Below are positions 35,267 to 47,418 of a DNA stretch of 64,000 bases, piece by piece. The stretch's first letter is position 1; each line of letters starts with the position of its first letter. A model generated the notes under the pieces. It ran no database searches and was not told the origin of the DNA. It saw nothing but the letters and a program-made list of their open reading frames with translations. Position numbers and translations under genes: made by a program. Source of the stretch: Epichloe hybrida (taxonomy: Eukaryota; Ascomycota; Sordariomycetes; Hypocreales; Clavicipitaceae). The stretch covers positions 3,472,001-3,536,000 of the forward strand of contig JAFEKR010000004.1 of NCBI GenBank assembly GCA_019022495.1, written 5' to 3'.

Positions 35267-36522
35267 ATGGATGTTGCCATCGAAAACTACATGCGGCTGC
35301 CGCCCATGTCCAGGTAAGAAAAATTCTTCGTCAGAGGCACTCACAAACGTGCCACAAAAATTCGCTGACCACGTCACAGAACCATCGCAACGTTCACGTT
35401 TGTCGTATCCGCTGGCATCGTGCTAGGCGTGCTTCCAGCCAAGTACTTCATATTCCACCCATTCTACCTGTTCCAGTTCCCTCCTCAGATATGGCGCATC
35501 GTGTCGTCCTTTTTCGTCACATCGCCGGGCCTTGGCCTTTTGCTTGACACATACTTCCTGTACACGTACTTGAGCCAACTGGAAGTTGGCAATCCTCGGT
35601 TCCCACGAAAGGAAGACCTAATCTGGTACCTTACATTTGTGTGTGGAACGATTCTGGTAAGCCTCTCTGTTTACCAACTTTCTCGCATCGTCGCTTTGCC
35701 TACTCTTTGTGCCCATGTTGGATCAAGGTCCGAACGAAAAGAAAAATCCTCATATACTGCCCGGACAGAGTTACGCCTCCACTTCTGTCACGGTTCCTAG
35801 AAATGAGGGAGAGTACCCCTGCACTGCGGCTCAGTCCACCTTTCGCAATCAGGACTGTTCTGCGGTGTGGGCATGGTGGGATGTCTCTTATGGATGGCTC
35901 GTGTGATCTTACCTACTCACTCGGGTGGTTTTCTAGCTCCCTACATTCTTGTATTGCTAAAGCTTGTCTTGTATCTTGTCCCATTAAACCATGAGAACCG
36001 CCCATACGTTTGTAGAGACTAGTTGGAAGCTGACTCGAGCTTCAGGTCGCCAATCACTTTACTGGCTTCGGCTTCATGACTTTCCTGCCTGCTCTCATCT
36101 TGGCAATGGCCTATACCGTGACGCAGGAGCAGAGCGGCGCCAAGGTCAACTACATGTTTGTAACTATGCCTGCCCAGATGATGCCCTACGCCATGCTCGC
36201 CATCAACCTTCTCTTTCCCGGAGGTGCGATGAACCTCCTACTGCAGCTTCATGGACTCTTCGCGGGACATCTGTATGATTTCTTGACCAGGACCTGGCCC
36301 AACTACGGCGGTGGGAGAAACCTGATCCCCACTCCTGCTGTACTTTCCCGACTCGTACGGTCCGTAGAGTCTTTTATTCAGGGGAGGTTTGGAGGCCCTG
36401 CTCGCCCTTCTGGACACAGGCTGGGTGGTAGTAGCGGCGGCGCTGGTACAGGAGCAAACACCTCAGGTGGCCCGTTGCCAGATTCTTGGCGGACGAGAGG
36501 CCGTGGTCAACGGTTGGGATGA
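35267..36522 (+). CDS. Derlin family ER-associated degradation protein, 266 aa
   Basis: Three exons: 35267-35313, 35380-35656 and 36046-36522. Exon 1 is 47 nt. Intron 2 is 389 bp, unusually long here, but both ends are GT-AG and in phase 0, joining FVCGTIL to VANHFTGFGFMTFLPALILA as expected for the family. Derlins are rhomboid-like pseudoproteases with six membrane spans in the ER. The conserved Trp-Arg of loop 1 is present (PPQIWRIVSSFF), as is HLYDFLTRTWP near the end of the membrane domain. The catalytic Ser/His of rhomboids is absent, as in all derlins. The C-terminal tail is Gly/Ser-rich and ends in GRGQRLG, an SHP-type motif that binds Cdc48/p97. It therefore likely helps move misfolded proteins out of the ER. 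Dfm1-like rather than Der1-like because of that motif. Confidence 0.9.
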
Positions 36523-36778
36523 TGTGTAATTTGAAAGGAAGACGGAAGAGTATAGTCAGGTGTATATTTGGACTTGAATCTGATAAAACGATTGTTTGTG
36601 ATGAATTGCGAGATGACCTTGACTCCCACTGCCACTTCCTTCCTACTCAAATGTTGCGTGATTGTCAGAATGAGATGCTTATGCCTATTTAACTCCATGA
36701 AAAAGGGACAAAGGTCTTCAAAATACCACGGCTGCTGATGCAGACCCGCGCACCAGACTAGACTGCCATCCGAGGCAT

Positions 36779-38543
36779 TCAGTATCCGTATAGAGTGCTC
36801 TTGCCACTTTTCAGAGGCACCTCAACGTACGTATCACGCCTGTTCACACCCACAAGGGGTGGCGGCCGATCCCTGGACATTTTCATGGGGCCGACCATGG
36901 GTATATCGTGGAACCTCGGATCATGAGTCATCACGGGAGGTGAGATGACTAGTTCACGGTGACTTCTAGATGACCCCAGGCCACTGAAGAGTTTGGCAGG
37001 GTTAGGCATCTTGGGCAGCCGGAATCTTGAAGCACGGGGGGCAGAGACAGACGGAACGACAGAGGTCCTTTTGCTGCCGGCACGGTCCTTCTGCTCGGCG
37101 GACGTGGGGGGGGATCTCTGAGTGGCAAGCCGCGCAGATTCTTCCGCGGCGTCAAGGTAGGCCTGTATGGCGAAGGAGTCCGGCGTGTTGGATCGTCTTT
37201 CTCGGCGGACCTGTGCTGGGGGCGATGGTGTACGGGGTGGTGTAGTTTGGCCGATGGAGCGGCCGCGAGACGGGCTGCGACTTTCTAGGCCTGCTGCGCC
37301 TTCGTGATCGTGAGCCGTCACGCTGGACGAGGTGCGGCTCTGCGGCGGAGCATGATTGGTTCGCTGGTTGACGGGCAATCCTGATGCAGCCTTCAACTCG
37401 GCTTCCATGCGATCGTAGTATTCGCCCGCTGAGTCTGCCGGCGCTGGTTTTCCGCTGAAAGCATTGCCGGTGTAGTAGCGGCGGTAGGCGTGGGACATGA
37501 CGTTGTTTTGGTGGGAATGCGCACCCGGCGACGAGTAGCTGTCGTAGTATCTGGTTTGCTGCCATCGATTGCTGGCCGCCTTCTCCCGTCGGAAGTGGAC
37601 GATGAGTAATACGATGGCCAGCAGAAAGATGAGGACCACCCCGATTGCAATGCCGGCGATGACGCTTGCTGACAGAGTGCCGCTGGACCGGTTCCCGCCG
37701 TCCTTACTGGGCGGGTTTGTCATGTTGACTGCGTTGGTGGTGAAGACGCTTCCGCTCAGACCGACAATGTTGCCGTCTGTTGGCTGCTGCACACAGCCTG
37801 CTTCTAGGCAGCCATGACTACATCATCGTCAGCTCGGCTGATCAATAGCACCGACGGTGAAGGGGGTGGGAGGAACAGCATCGTCATGGTTTCGTCTTAC
37901 AGTTGGAAAGATATACTTCGCCCTCAGTGGCTTGGAGACAGCTTATGCAAGGCGAGAGATTGCCGCCCATGAAGGCCCCGTCCTTTTCCGTGCAGTAATT
38001 CCATGGGCTGTTCGGGTTGCCATCAAATCCTGGAGCAACCAGAGGCGCTTTCAAGGGCTTGCACGCTCTGTCCTTGTCGCACTGGGCCGCTACAGTGCCG
38101 TTTTTAGCAGCTTTGGGGGAGGCGTAAAGACACGTGCCGAGGGCATATCGCAAGTTATCTGATGGCGTGTTATTGGGTTGTTGCAACAAGGAGGAATCAA
38201 CATGAATAGATGGATCGGGAGGGCAGATTGGTATCAAACATGGCAAAACATTCAACGTACATATATACCACTTGAGGTCGGACTCGGTCCTGTCGACCTT
38301 GGTGCTGCCCTGTAAGCAGTCGAGGCATTTCCGAAACTTGAGTCCGACGTCGGTGGTGGAATAGTCGACGTCTCTGCAAGTGATGTCGTCCGTCGTCGTC
38401 GTGGAAGCTGCCGCGCTGAAATCATTCCCCCCCGGAGAGTCCAAGCATTCGACTGCGCAATGCGATCCGGGCGTCACCTCGAGGGCATTCGCGATGCTGG
38501 CGGCGGCAGCCAGCAGGAGGGCCACTAGGTGCGTGGCTGACAT
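36779..38543 (-). CDS. Cys-rich single-pass membrane protein, paralogue A (possible frameshift)
   Basis: Minus-strand exons: 38543-38261, 38158-37901 and, if the AAG acceptor is used, 37800-36779 (520 aa). Signal peptide MSATHLVALLLAAAASIANA. A cysteine-rich ectodomain (about 20-185) contains CRDVDY, KCLDCLQGSTK, NLRYALGTCLY and CISCLQAT. One membrane span follows (SVIAGIAIGVVLIFLLAIVLLIVHF), then a long, basic and Ser/Pro-rich cytoplasmic tail. The gene at 48276 has the same layout and two shared intron positions. The paralogue encodes NFVIALQAGC at the last junction; here the DNA just before the used acceptor would encode a matching segment only if one extra base were present (see findings). 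Such proteins are often annotated in fungi as 'LPXTG-domain' or wall-sensor-like proteins, but no function is proven. Intron 2 (38159-38260) is open in frame. Confidence 0.75.
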
Positions 38544-41190
38544 GTCCAGCTTCTCTGACGGAACGAGTCCAACAAGCGCGCTCTACGGAGTATAGTACAA
38601 GGCGAGGCGGGGAAAGGGCTGCTGGTTCGTTGGACTTGTTCACATGGCCCGGCGGTAGCTTTTCTGTCCAATGTGCTGGTGTTTCATAGCCATGAAGCGA
38701 CCCGACCTTATTCTTTGTCTCGCAGGAGGAAAAGCGAAAGCGAAAGCACGGAGCCAAAAACCGTTCATTCTTCGGATCAAGCAGCCCTTGGCCGGCCGGA
38801 CAAGCACCAGCTCACGTTATATGAAGAATCGCTGCCATACCGTGCGACCACCCAGCGAACCTTGGAATCTTGGGTGGTGGGGGGGGGCGAGAGAGCGAGA
38901 AAGACGGCAGAGCATGATGGGAGGCAGAGAGGGGTCGCTTTCTGTGCAAATTTGCCGGCCCGTGCTAATACTTGCATCCCTCGTGAACCGGTCCAGGTAC
39001 TCCGTATGCAAAAAAGATGATGGAACCAACAGCTTTTGTCCGTATTAGGAGAGGCTTATCATCACAGTGCATCGCGGTGCAGAAGGTGCAGAAAAGAAAG
39101 AGCCAGCTAGGCAAGGCACGCCTGCCTGGTCTGATGTGCCGTGGCGTGCCGTGGCGTGCCGTGCACGGTGTGAGCCTGGGTTGGGTTGCATCAGTGGGCA
39201 CGTTGACCAGGCTTTGGCAGACGGACCAGTCCAGTCAGACTCGCCAGAAACGCGTTTAGACGCCCAGGCTCGTTCGAACCCCTGCAACGACACCCAATCA
39301 CGAAACAGGATTGACAACCGCCTTGCCGACTTGCCGCTAATATTAGCGGGATCTGCCCTCCTGCCCTCCTGCCCTCCTGCCCTGAAGGTTCCGCCCGGAA
39401 TGGGGCTTTTGTTGCTGGTCCGCTGGACAAACATCTTGCACTGAATTGGGAGCGGGGGCGGAACTCCCGGGATTTGAGGATGAGGCATCCCTACCACCGC
39501 CGTTTTCACAGCCTGCCTGGATGTACATGTACATGTAGGTGCTACGCCGTACATTACGTCCATAATACATGTCAGGTTGGTATCCCAGACCTGCCCTCGG
39601 GGAGCAGCCTCAGAAGGACGAAACGCCCAAGTGCAAGCTCTTACTCCGTAAATGCTTCATCAATGGATTTATGTACATGGGGTTCGGTTGCAGCTTCACA
39701 TGCATCTGCCGAGTACCTATGTGCCTTCTCTTTTTGCAAGCCGAATCAGACACCTGCGCTCATGCTCCCCCCCCGCCCCCAAAGGCCATCCTGCACAGTG
39801 TGATGGCCACCTGCTGACTGCATTGGATGGGAGACGAGCTCCGGCGAGTGAGTCCTTGACATGATGTGGTAGCAGGGCATGAATTTATCCATGGCAATGC
39901 AACCGGAAGAGTATACAGATCCCTACATTCAAGCCAACCGGCATCACTGTTGCGCGCTACTCCGTACTTTTTGAGGTGGCATTCACGATTACCGCAAGCG
40001 CGGTTACTCAATGGAAAGGCCTCATACCCTGCAAGAGCACCATCGAGTAACCTGCGAGCATGCCTTCGGGGGTTGTACTCCGTATTGTTGGGTTACGGTG
40101 CGTCGCACGCCATTGTTAAGCGAAGTCGAGACAACGCATGCGTGGAAGAAGCGATGACATCTCCGTGTGCGGTTGTGGCCCTTTGCCACTTCCCGTGGGC
40201 CAAGATTGCAAGGCGAAATTGATGAGGGATGCCCATGGCGCCGTTGATGCTGATGATAGGCCTTGGAGTCGCGGAATATGGGCTAAAGTCGAGTTAGCCG
40301 CGATGGCACGAGCTAAGATGAACATTGTCATCCGGAGCCCGCTTGATATTAGTAGGAGGCGTTTCGGGAACCAAGCTCTGTTCTAATCGAAAAGGACGTT
40401 ATAATAAGTCAACAGCTGGTCTTGGCTGGCATCTTGGGTGAGCCAGGTGATATGGGTGCTTTGGAAGGGGGTTTGCGGCAGATAAGCACCCAAGACCGTT
40501 TGTCGCAGATCGTGTACATTCATTCAACAACACCCTTGCTTTGCATTGTAATATGTACTATGTACATAGACCCTGCCCCCGCATGAGCTGGCGCTTAACG
40601 CAGCATCGTAATTGGTGTGCCCGTTATGCGGCATGGTCAGGTTACGCCACCAATGGCATGCTGAAATGTCCACTGGTCAAAGCTTCCGTGCATAATAAGT
40701 TTCCACCTTGCCGCGGCTTTTTTTTTGTCACTTTTACGGACGTACGGTTCGTACGGATCCGTATCTCTGAAAATACGGAGTATCGTCGACGATCTCACGA
40801 ACTGGTAGGCTTGCTAGACAGTTCACTATCTGCTCCGCAGTCAGATGGCAGTTTTAGGGCGCAAAAGCCGGTACTTCATCCGAAGTAAGATCATCATTGG
40901 CCACGGTTCGATAGTTTGATGAATTGGACGTATGTACATAGCAGAATGGCCTGCAGAAGTTGCCACAGTATTACTGCGGCCCAGCCTCTGCTGGCCTTCG
41001 GGATGTGTTCTCTGACTTCCTACCCCGCAACTTGTCTCTCGACTCCCATCTTTGATGCATCTGGCTCTAATTCCAAGCACCACGCGGCCGCTCTTCAACA
41101 CTCCCTGCCATCCAGGCCGAGGCGGGAGTATCAGAAGAGATCGAAGCCGTGGGCGTTGAAAGCGTGCCCCTGCGTGAGGGTCGTGGTGAG
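38544..41190. other. Gene-free region, 2.65 kb, rich in TACTCCGTA motifs
   Basis: No gene recognised; open frames are short and overlap. It holds five of the window's twelve copies of TACTCCGTA/TACGGAGTA (38584, 38998, 39642, 39958, 40076 as start positions) plus a sixth at 40774. It also holds a GCGTGCCGTG repeat at 39135-39165, a CCTGCCCT repeat at 39357-39386 and ACATGTACATGTACATGT at 39523-39540. The last part is the promoter of the first amidase gene. Confidence 0.6.
39357..39386. repeat. 8 bp tandem repeat CCTGCCCT
   Basis: Four near-perfect contiguous copies of an 8 bp unit. Confidence 0.75.
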
Positions 41191-43146
41191 ATGAAAATCG
41201 CCTGCCTTCAGTTCGCGCCGCAGGTCGGAGACGTCGATCACAATTTGAACCGTGCGGACAAAATTTTGGATCGGGTAGACCCTGAGGATCTGGACTTATT
41301 AGTTCTACCCGAGCTGGCTTTCTCTGGTATGTCTGCTTCTGTCAAATTTTCCATCTAGCCACCATAAGCCTGTACCAGGCCCCGCATTCGTTCGAACTGC
41401 GGAATCCTAGGACGAGAAGAAGAGGCGACCGGAAGTTCTAACTTGGTCTGTCAGGGTACAATTTCAAGTCCCTTCACGACATATCCCAGTTCCTCGAGCT
41501 GTCCACGTCTGGTATTAGTTCTCTTTGGTCACGCACGACAGCCCTCAAGTACGACTGCACCGTCGTGGTTGGATATCCCGAAAAGGTTGATCCCCTTCTC
41601 CAATGGCCGACGAACCCGGAGTACTACAGCGCTGCCACTGTCGTGAACGGCGATGGCGAGACGGTAGCCAACTATCGGAAAACCCATCTATACTATACAG
41701 ATGAGACCTGGGCTTTGGAGGGCCCAGCTGGCTTTTTCGATGGCTGGCTGGAAAGACTTGGACAGACTGCTATTGGAATTTGCATGGACTTGAAGTGAGT
41801 GCTCTATGGCATCGACAGTGCTTTGCAACTCAAAAACGCAGTTGTTTTGTCCGTTGATTACCAACAACTTTTCGTGCAGCCCATACAAGTTTGATGCCCC
41901 ATGGGATGACTTTGAATTCGCCCACCATGTGCTGGACAGCGGTGCCACACTTGTCGTGATACCCATGGCGTGGATCGCCAACGACGGCCCTCAAAATTTT
42001 AGTTGTCTGCCTCAAGAACCGGATATGGATACCCTTCTGTACTGGGTATCTCGCTTTGAGCCGATAATCAGAGCGGACTCTCCCGAAGAAGTCATCATTG
42101 TGTTCGCGAACCGCACCGGCTCAGAAGGAGATGCCACGTATACAGGGACTAGTGCTGTTATTGGCATCCAGTCTGGCGAAGTTCTTGTGTATGGCATCCT
42201 TGGCCGCGGGGACAAGAAGCTGCTAATCGTCGATACTGAATCAGCTCCTTGTGCCAAGTTGGTACTCCGCCCTGCGGACTACGGAACTGACCCTGAGACG
42301 CCATGCATGTCAGGCTATGACCGTCATCATGAGTCCCAGCTCGGCTTCGATTCCGCAACAACTTCTCTGGTTGGCCATGTAACGAGTAAAGCGGGACCAA
42401 CCCGACCTCCGCTAACCCTGTCCGACTCACATTCCACACACCCCGATGAAGAGAATTCTTCTAATAGTGCAGAAAAGGAAAAGCGTTGCAGTATCCGCTC
42501 AGACGTGTCAGTCTGGAACAATCATCAAGGAAGACCTTCAAGCCATGCGAACCATACTACCTTGACTCCTGAGAGATCACTGCAGCAGACAGATTTCGAG
42601 ACCTCTGGACCTAAGAGCGTCTCGGCTCACCCCTCGGGAACCAATACATGTTCATTGTTTCGAGGACGCCCGTCTTTGCCCAGTTCAAGACATGCAAGCC
42701 GGTCTCGCGGCCCCGGGAGATCAGACTCCGCAGCCAGGAAGAGAGCAGATCTAGATACCGCGTGTCATAGATTAGAGAGCATAACAATACGTTCTGAGAT
42801 AGCTCGCGATCAATCAGTGTCAGTCAACGCACTTCATCACCACTCAACCTCTGCTTCGGGTACCAGGCTTCCAGAAGCCGCAGCGCAAGCACTCCGACAA
42901 AGCTTGATGGTTGGGCAAACTAGTCGTGGTCGTCAAAGAGAAGCCAGATCAACTTCAAATCAACAAGCCCCTCGAGGATCCATGTCCTCGCAACACGGCA
43001 ATCACGAACCAAAAACAGAACCAGTAGACCTGTCTCAGTCTGCGCTCATAGAAGAATACCCAACACCTCAGTGTTCCGTGCATAGCTCCCGCCACTGTAC
43101 TTGCGCAGGAATCGAACTGGACACGGAAGCCGCCCACCGACAATGA
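41191..43146 (+). CDS. Protein N-terminal amidase (Nta1-like), copy A, 580 aa
   Basis: Three exons: 41191-41326, 41455-41794 and 41880-43146. The carbon-nitrogen hydrolase (nitrilase) domain fills about residues 1-290, with the catalytic triad Glu41 (LPELAFSG), Lys121 (YRKTHLYY) and Cys155 (GICMDL) all present. MKIACLQFAPQVGD is the typical start. The extended motif set (YNFKSL, TDETWALEG, MDLNPYKFDAPW, NRTGSEGDATYTGTSAVIG) fits Nta1, which deamidates N-terminal Asn and Gln so that proteins enter the Arg/N-degron pathway. The remaining 290 residues form a polar, Ser/Arg-rich disordered tail not found in yeast Nta1. The tail is also open in another frame to 43355, so the true end could lie further on. 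A tandem copy follows at 44053 with the same first two intron positions. Confidence 0.85.
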
Positions 43147-44052
43147 CTCCAAGCCGACCTTTTGATCGACCAGAGTGCACAGAAAGGCGGCCGTCACATA
43201 GCACACCACGTCCTACAAGTCGAAAGGACGGTCCTGGCCTGTCTGAAGATTCAAAATGGACGCTAGCATCGCCCACACTCAGATCCAAGGCCTCGAGCAA
43301 TTCGAGACTACGCAGCAAAACAACACGTCGTCAGGCATTGCCGAAACAGTGGTGACCTCAGCGACTCTTAGCCTCAAGCTTGTTGAAAGGCGTCTGGAAA
43401 GCTCCGTACTCCGGCCAAAGAGTGCGATTTGGTAGATTGCCATGACCGAACCGCGACGATGAGTAGGCGTTTAGTGGGCATGGTACTGATGGTCTTCCTT
43501 CTTTTTACTATCGCACATTACTTTTTGCTGTCCATGACACATGGGAGGGGAGTTTTTGAGTTCCGACGAGCCGCATTCAGCGTTTGGCGGGCGCGTAATT
43601 TTGTCCAAGGTTTACGTAGGTACTTGGGTAGGAAGGTAATAGTAGAAGATACGCAGTAGAGAATAGAAGGACAGGCGCCCAATATTGAACGCAATGCCCG
43701 TACGGAGTAGAGACTGACCCGGCCAGACCCTTGTCGCTTGTCGCAGCCCAATGGATCCACTGCACTTTTGAAGCCTTCTGCCTGCACCAGAGCACTAGAC
43801 GCCCAGAACCTCTTCTTTGCACACAAGCTCGGTTCTACGACAAGAACAGCACTTCGCCCCTTCTCGTCGTGCTTGCGTCCTCGGCTTGTTTCTCATCCAT
43901 CTGTCAAGTTTTCAACTTCGATCAGTCGTTTTTCCAGCCAGGCAGGCATTGCAAACGGTCTTGGCTCGTGGAAGAGGAGCTACCCATTCTCGGTTGCTGT
44001 TGCTCAATGGGCCATTATTAGACAGAGGTGGGACAGCGCCCCGTACGGCAGA
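43147..44052. other. Intergenic between tandem amidase copies
   Basis: A frame open at 43101-43355 carries on the Ser/Arg/Pro-rich character of the copy A tail in another phase; I found no clean splice that joins them without a stop. One TACGGAGTA motif at 43701-43709. The rest should be the promoter of copy B. Confidence 0.5.
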
Positions 44053-46883
44053 ATGAGAATAGGCTGCCTTCAATTTGCTCCCCAAGTCGGACATGTCAAC
44101 GACAACATTAGCAAGGCTGATGACATTCTTGATCGGGCTGATCCAGAACATCTAGATCTTCTTGTGCTGCCGGAGCTGGCTTTCTCTGGTGAGTTAAATT
44201 GCGGTTGCTGGGTTGGTCGTTGCCTTCATGTTCGAGCATCATGGCTTGGCACTTTTGGAGCATCTGACATTGACATGTGTACAGGCTATAATTTTTCTTC
44301 CCTCGGACACATTAGTCCGTGCCTTGAGCATGTCGGATCTGGCATCAGCTCCCTGTGGGCTAAAAACACGGCCCTTAAACATGACTGCACCGTAGTTGCC
44401 GGATACCCAGAGAAGGTCGACTTGGCCGATAATTGGCCCGCGAACCCGGAATATTATAATTCGGCGCTTGTCGTTGATTCAGATGGCGAAGTCATCGCGA
44501 ACTACAGAAAAGTACATTTGTATTACACGGATGAGACCTGGGCACTGGAAGGATCCTCTGGGTTTCTCTGCCAGCGAATTCCTGGGCTAGGCACCGTTGC
44601 CTTGGGCATTTGCATGGATCTCAAGTACGTTCAGGCATGGTTTGAAAAGTCACTCGCCTCATTTCTCTAACTATTTCCTAAGTCCCTGCAGATTTGAAGC
44701 TCCGTGGGACGCGTTCGAGTTTTCAAGTTTCGCCTTGGCATCGGGTGCTCGGCTGGTGATAGTATCCATGGCGTGGCTTACTCGGGAGAGCCCGGAGACT
44801 TTCAATGAGACACCCGGGGAACCTGACATGGACACATTGGTGTATTGGATAGGGCGTATGGAACCGATCATTCGAGTCGAGTCCAACCAGGAAGTAATTA
44901 TTGTCTTTGCGAATCGCTGCGGGTCAGAGAACGAAGCCACCTATACTGGCACGAGTGCCATTATCGGAGTAGAATCGGGTGAAGTTCGTGTCTATGGGAT
45001 GCTGGGACGTGGCGAGTCGGATCTACTGGTCGTAGACACTTCAAATCCGCCCTTTGCGAAGCTTGTCTATCGGCCGGAAGGCGCGGAAGCTCCAGCTGAC
45101 ACCGAAAAAGATGAACAGTTTGATACAAAGGAGGAATCGCCTCGGCCAAAAAATGCTGTGCCGGCCTCCGTACCAGGTTGTGTACCAAGCCGTCGGGTTG
45201 CTGAACAACTTCATGACACCACCCCGAGCGGCAATGACCATGAACACAGTCGAAAACGCAATCCGTCATACAAGCGCAACGATTTGACTATTCGGTTGCC
45301 AGAGAAGCGCTCCAGGTACAAGCCTATAGGAAGAACCAACCAAGACTTGGACCCTGTTTCTGGTCACGCACGGAGACGAAGCGAAGGACAGAGCAAGACT
45401 CAATGGAAACATCAGGCTCACTCTACCGGCTTGCCGGCATCTGATAATGAAGTTGACCGATCATCGATCAACTCGGAACCGCCCCCTTCTGCTCTATTTC
45501 AGGCACCCGCCGGCTACAATTACCTTATCGCTGGGGATCAAAACCACTCCCATGCACAGCTTATATCAACGAACAATGCAAATGACATTGTCATTGCGAT
45601 GGATTTGCCTGTTGTTGAGGATCAGGTCGAGCAAGAAAGCCAACCCCTGACCACAACGACTTGGATGGCCGACGATGACCCGGAGCTGGCTTACATCGAG
45701 GATGAAGACCCAGATGAGCCATTCCATGACCCAACAGGTAAAATTGGCAGATGGGTTCAGATGATTCAAACACCCAGGAAACCTCCAGTCGAACCACGGC
45801 AACACCAACGTCACAGCCAAACAGACCATGGCAATTCATACCGCGGTCAAATCTACTCAGCATCGCCTGAAAAGCCGAGCCTGTTTCAGCACCGCAGACC
45901 CCTCAAGACTCACAAGGTGATGCGTGACGAGGAGACGCAGAGGCAGCGTTCGCGGTCTGCTGCACCTGGAAAGCAGACAGACTTCAAAGCCGTCTGCCAG
46001 AAATTGGAAGCGAGTGCAGCTCAAGAATACTCACGTTTGGACTACGGCAGCCGTGACAAACAAAGACGACACTATGCTCATCAACAACGTCCTGCATCCC
46101 GCGCTAAAGGACGAAGTAACTCACGCCATATGTGAAGATGAGTTGATGTCCGGCTCAGAACATTCCATCTCATTTGCTATGAACGACTCTATTTTAGCGA
46201 ATCCGAATACTCATACCACCGAGAATCGAGTACCAAGCCGGATTTTCTTCAGCCCAGTTGAAGCAGAACCCCCAGTTTTGCGTCTGACATCTAGCAATCG
46301 GCTCAAAGCGGGCCGCGGGACCGAAGACACGGATATCGACAGATACCAGAGCGCATTATCAAGTCGCCATCAGCAGGCACAGACGGCGGACCCTCTAGAC
46401 ATCCCGCGCACTCATAGTCGTGGGCGGCAACTTGAGACTGATAAAGACAAGCGAAAAGAGTACGGTTACGCTCAGTATCAAAAACATCCCAAGACATCTG
46501 AATCTAGGCGGCAAGCATCCAAGGAACATGCTGATCTCGCCCGGTATCATCTTATCAAAGATGTTCCGTCAGCTTCATGCCCACTTCATGAATCCCGATC
46601 CCGTTCAGGGGCCCGAAAACAGTCTTCCTTGGGGCAGAAGTCCAGTCAGACACAATGGCGGTCCGCAAGGGATGCTAGTCGTCCCCGTCTCCAAGAAGAC
46701 GACCTGGGTAGCTCTGCCAGCGCTCAACCCAAAACTAGAAGGAAGATGAGCGCCCCGAGGCTAGAACGAGGATGGGCCGCTCAAGATGTTCGAGTCGACA
46801 GGTCCGTGTCCGCAACACCAGGCCATGAAAGGTCACGTCAAGGTTCAAAAACTCCGGTTCCCATGATTTTGGTGTCAAAGTAG
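44053..46883 (+). CDS. Protein N-terminal amidase (Nta1-like), copy B, 864 aa
   Basis: Four exons: 44053-44188, 44285-44624, 44683-46115 and 46198-46883. The nitrilase domain (about 1-295) keeps Glu41, Lys121 and Cys155 at the same residue numbers as copy A. For exon 3, the acceptor TTTCCTAAG gives MDLNPCRFEAPW, matching copy A better than the CTGCAG ten bases later. The last intron (46116-46197, donor GTAACT, acceptor ATTTTAG, 82 bp) is proposed because it joins the tail, which would stop at 46135, to a 229-residue open frame of the same polar, Arg/Ser-rich character. Without it the protein would be 642 residues. The tail shares only weak similarity with that of copy A (for example around SRSAAPGKQTDFKAVCQKLEA). 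The substrate role is inferred from Nta1; two intact copies suggest different localisation or targets. Confidence 0.82.
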
Positions 46884-47390
46884 AGCCGGATGATAATGAT
46901 GGATGAGGGGCAACATACTTGTGGACGAACGAATAATATGACAATTTATGAGGGTGCAGGACAAGAACAGGTCGCTTTACAGATGTTCGATTTGTTTTGG
47001 ATGATCGTCACGTGCTTGAAAAGACGTATTATATGGCGCCATGGAAGGTTCTTAAGGAGTTCATGTAGTTTTGCGATTGGTGTGACTGGGTAGAACTTCT
47101 CGAGCACATGCTTCCTAGGAGCAACAATCTATCATTCTACGAGACCTCATGGGCACGTCAACTCGCTGTGGTTTATGATGCGCGACCATTGTGATTGAGC
47201 AGCTTTTTTCTGCATTCAGACCGATGTACGGACGTAGAGTTGCGAATCATGACAATGAAGCGTCTGTACCAGGAAGGGAACATGCACACAGGGTCCCTCG
47301 CTCTAAGCGGATGTCTTGGTGGGTTGTTCAGTCTGTCGAGAAGTGGAGGGGGGCCACTCCCATCGAGCGTTTACGAGCCACGATGTTGAA

Positions 47391-47418
47391 GCATGAACTT
47401 GCATGAACAAGTTCATGC
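47391..47418. repeat. Perfect inverted repeat, 11 bp arms
   Basis: GCATGAACTTG (47391-47401) and CAAGTTCATGC (47408-47418) are exact reverse complements around CATGAA. It lies in intergenic DNA 510 bp beyond the end of amidase copy B. Confidence 0.8.

Noticed and set aside
37152..37817. Alternative minus-strand and plus-strand frames inside membrane-protein paralogue A
   Set aside because: They overlap the Ser/Arg-rich cytoplasmic tail and show no motif; only the frame with the membrane span agrees with paralogue B.
43101..43355. Extra exon for amidase copy A
   Set aside because: Composition fits the tail, but every GT-AG pair I tried that gave the right phase created a stop codon at the junction; left as a possibility only.
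43738..44052. Upstream extension of amidase copy B
   Set aside because: The conserved start MRIGCLQFAPQVG at 44053 matches copy A; the extension has no counterpart.
47391..47418. Rho-independent type terminator
   Set aside because: The genome is fungal and no T run follows the stem; kept only as an inverted repeat.
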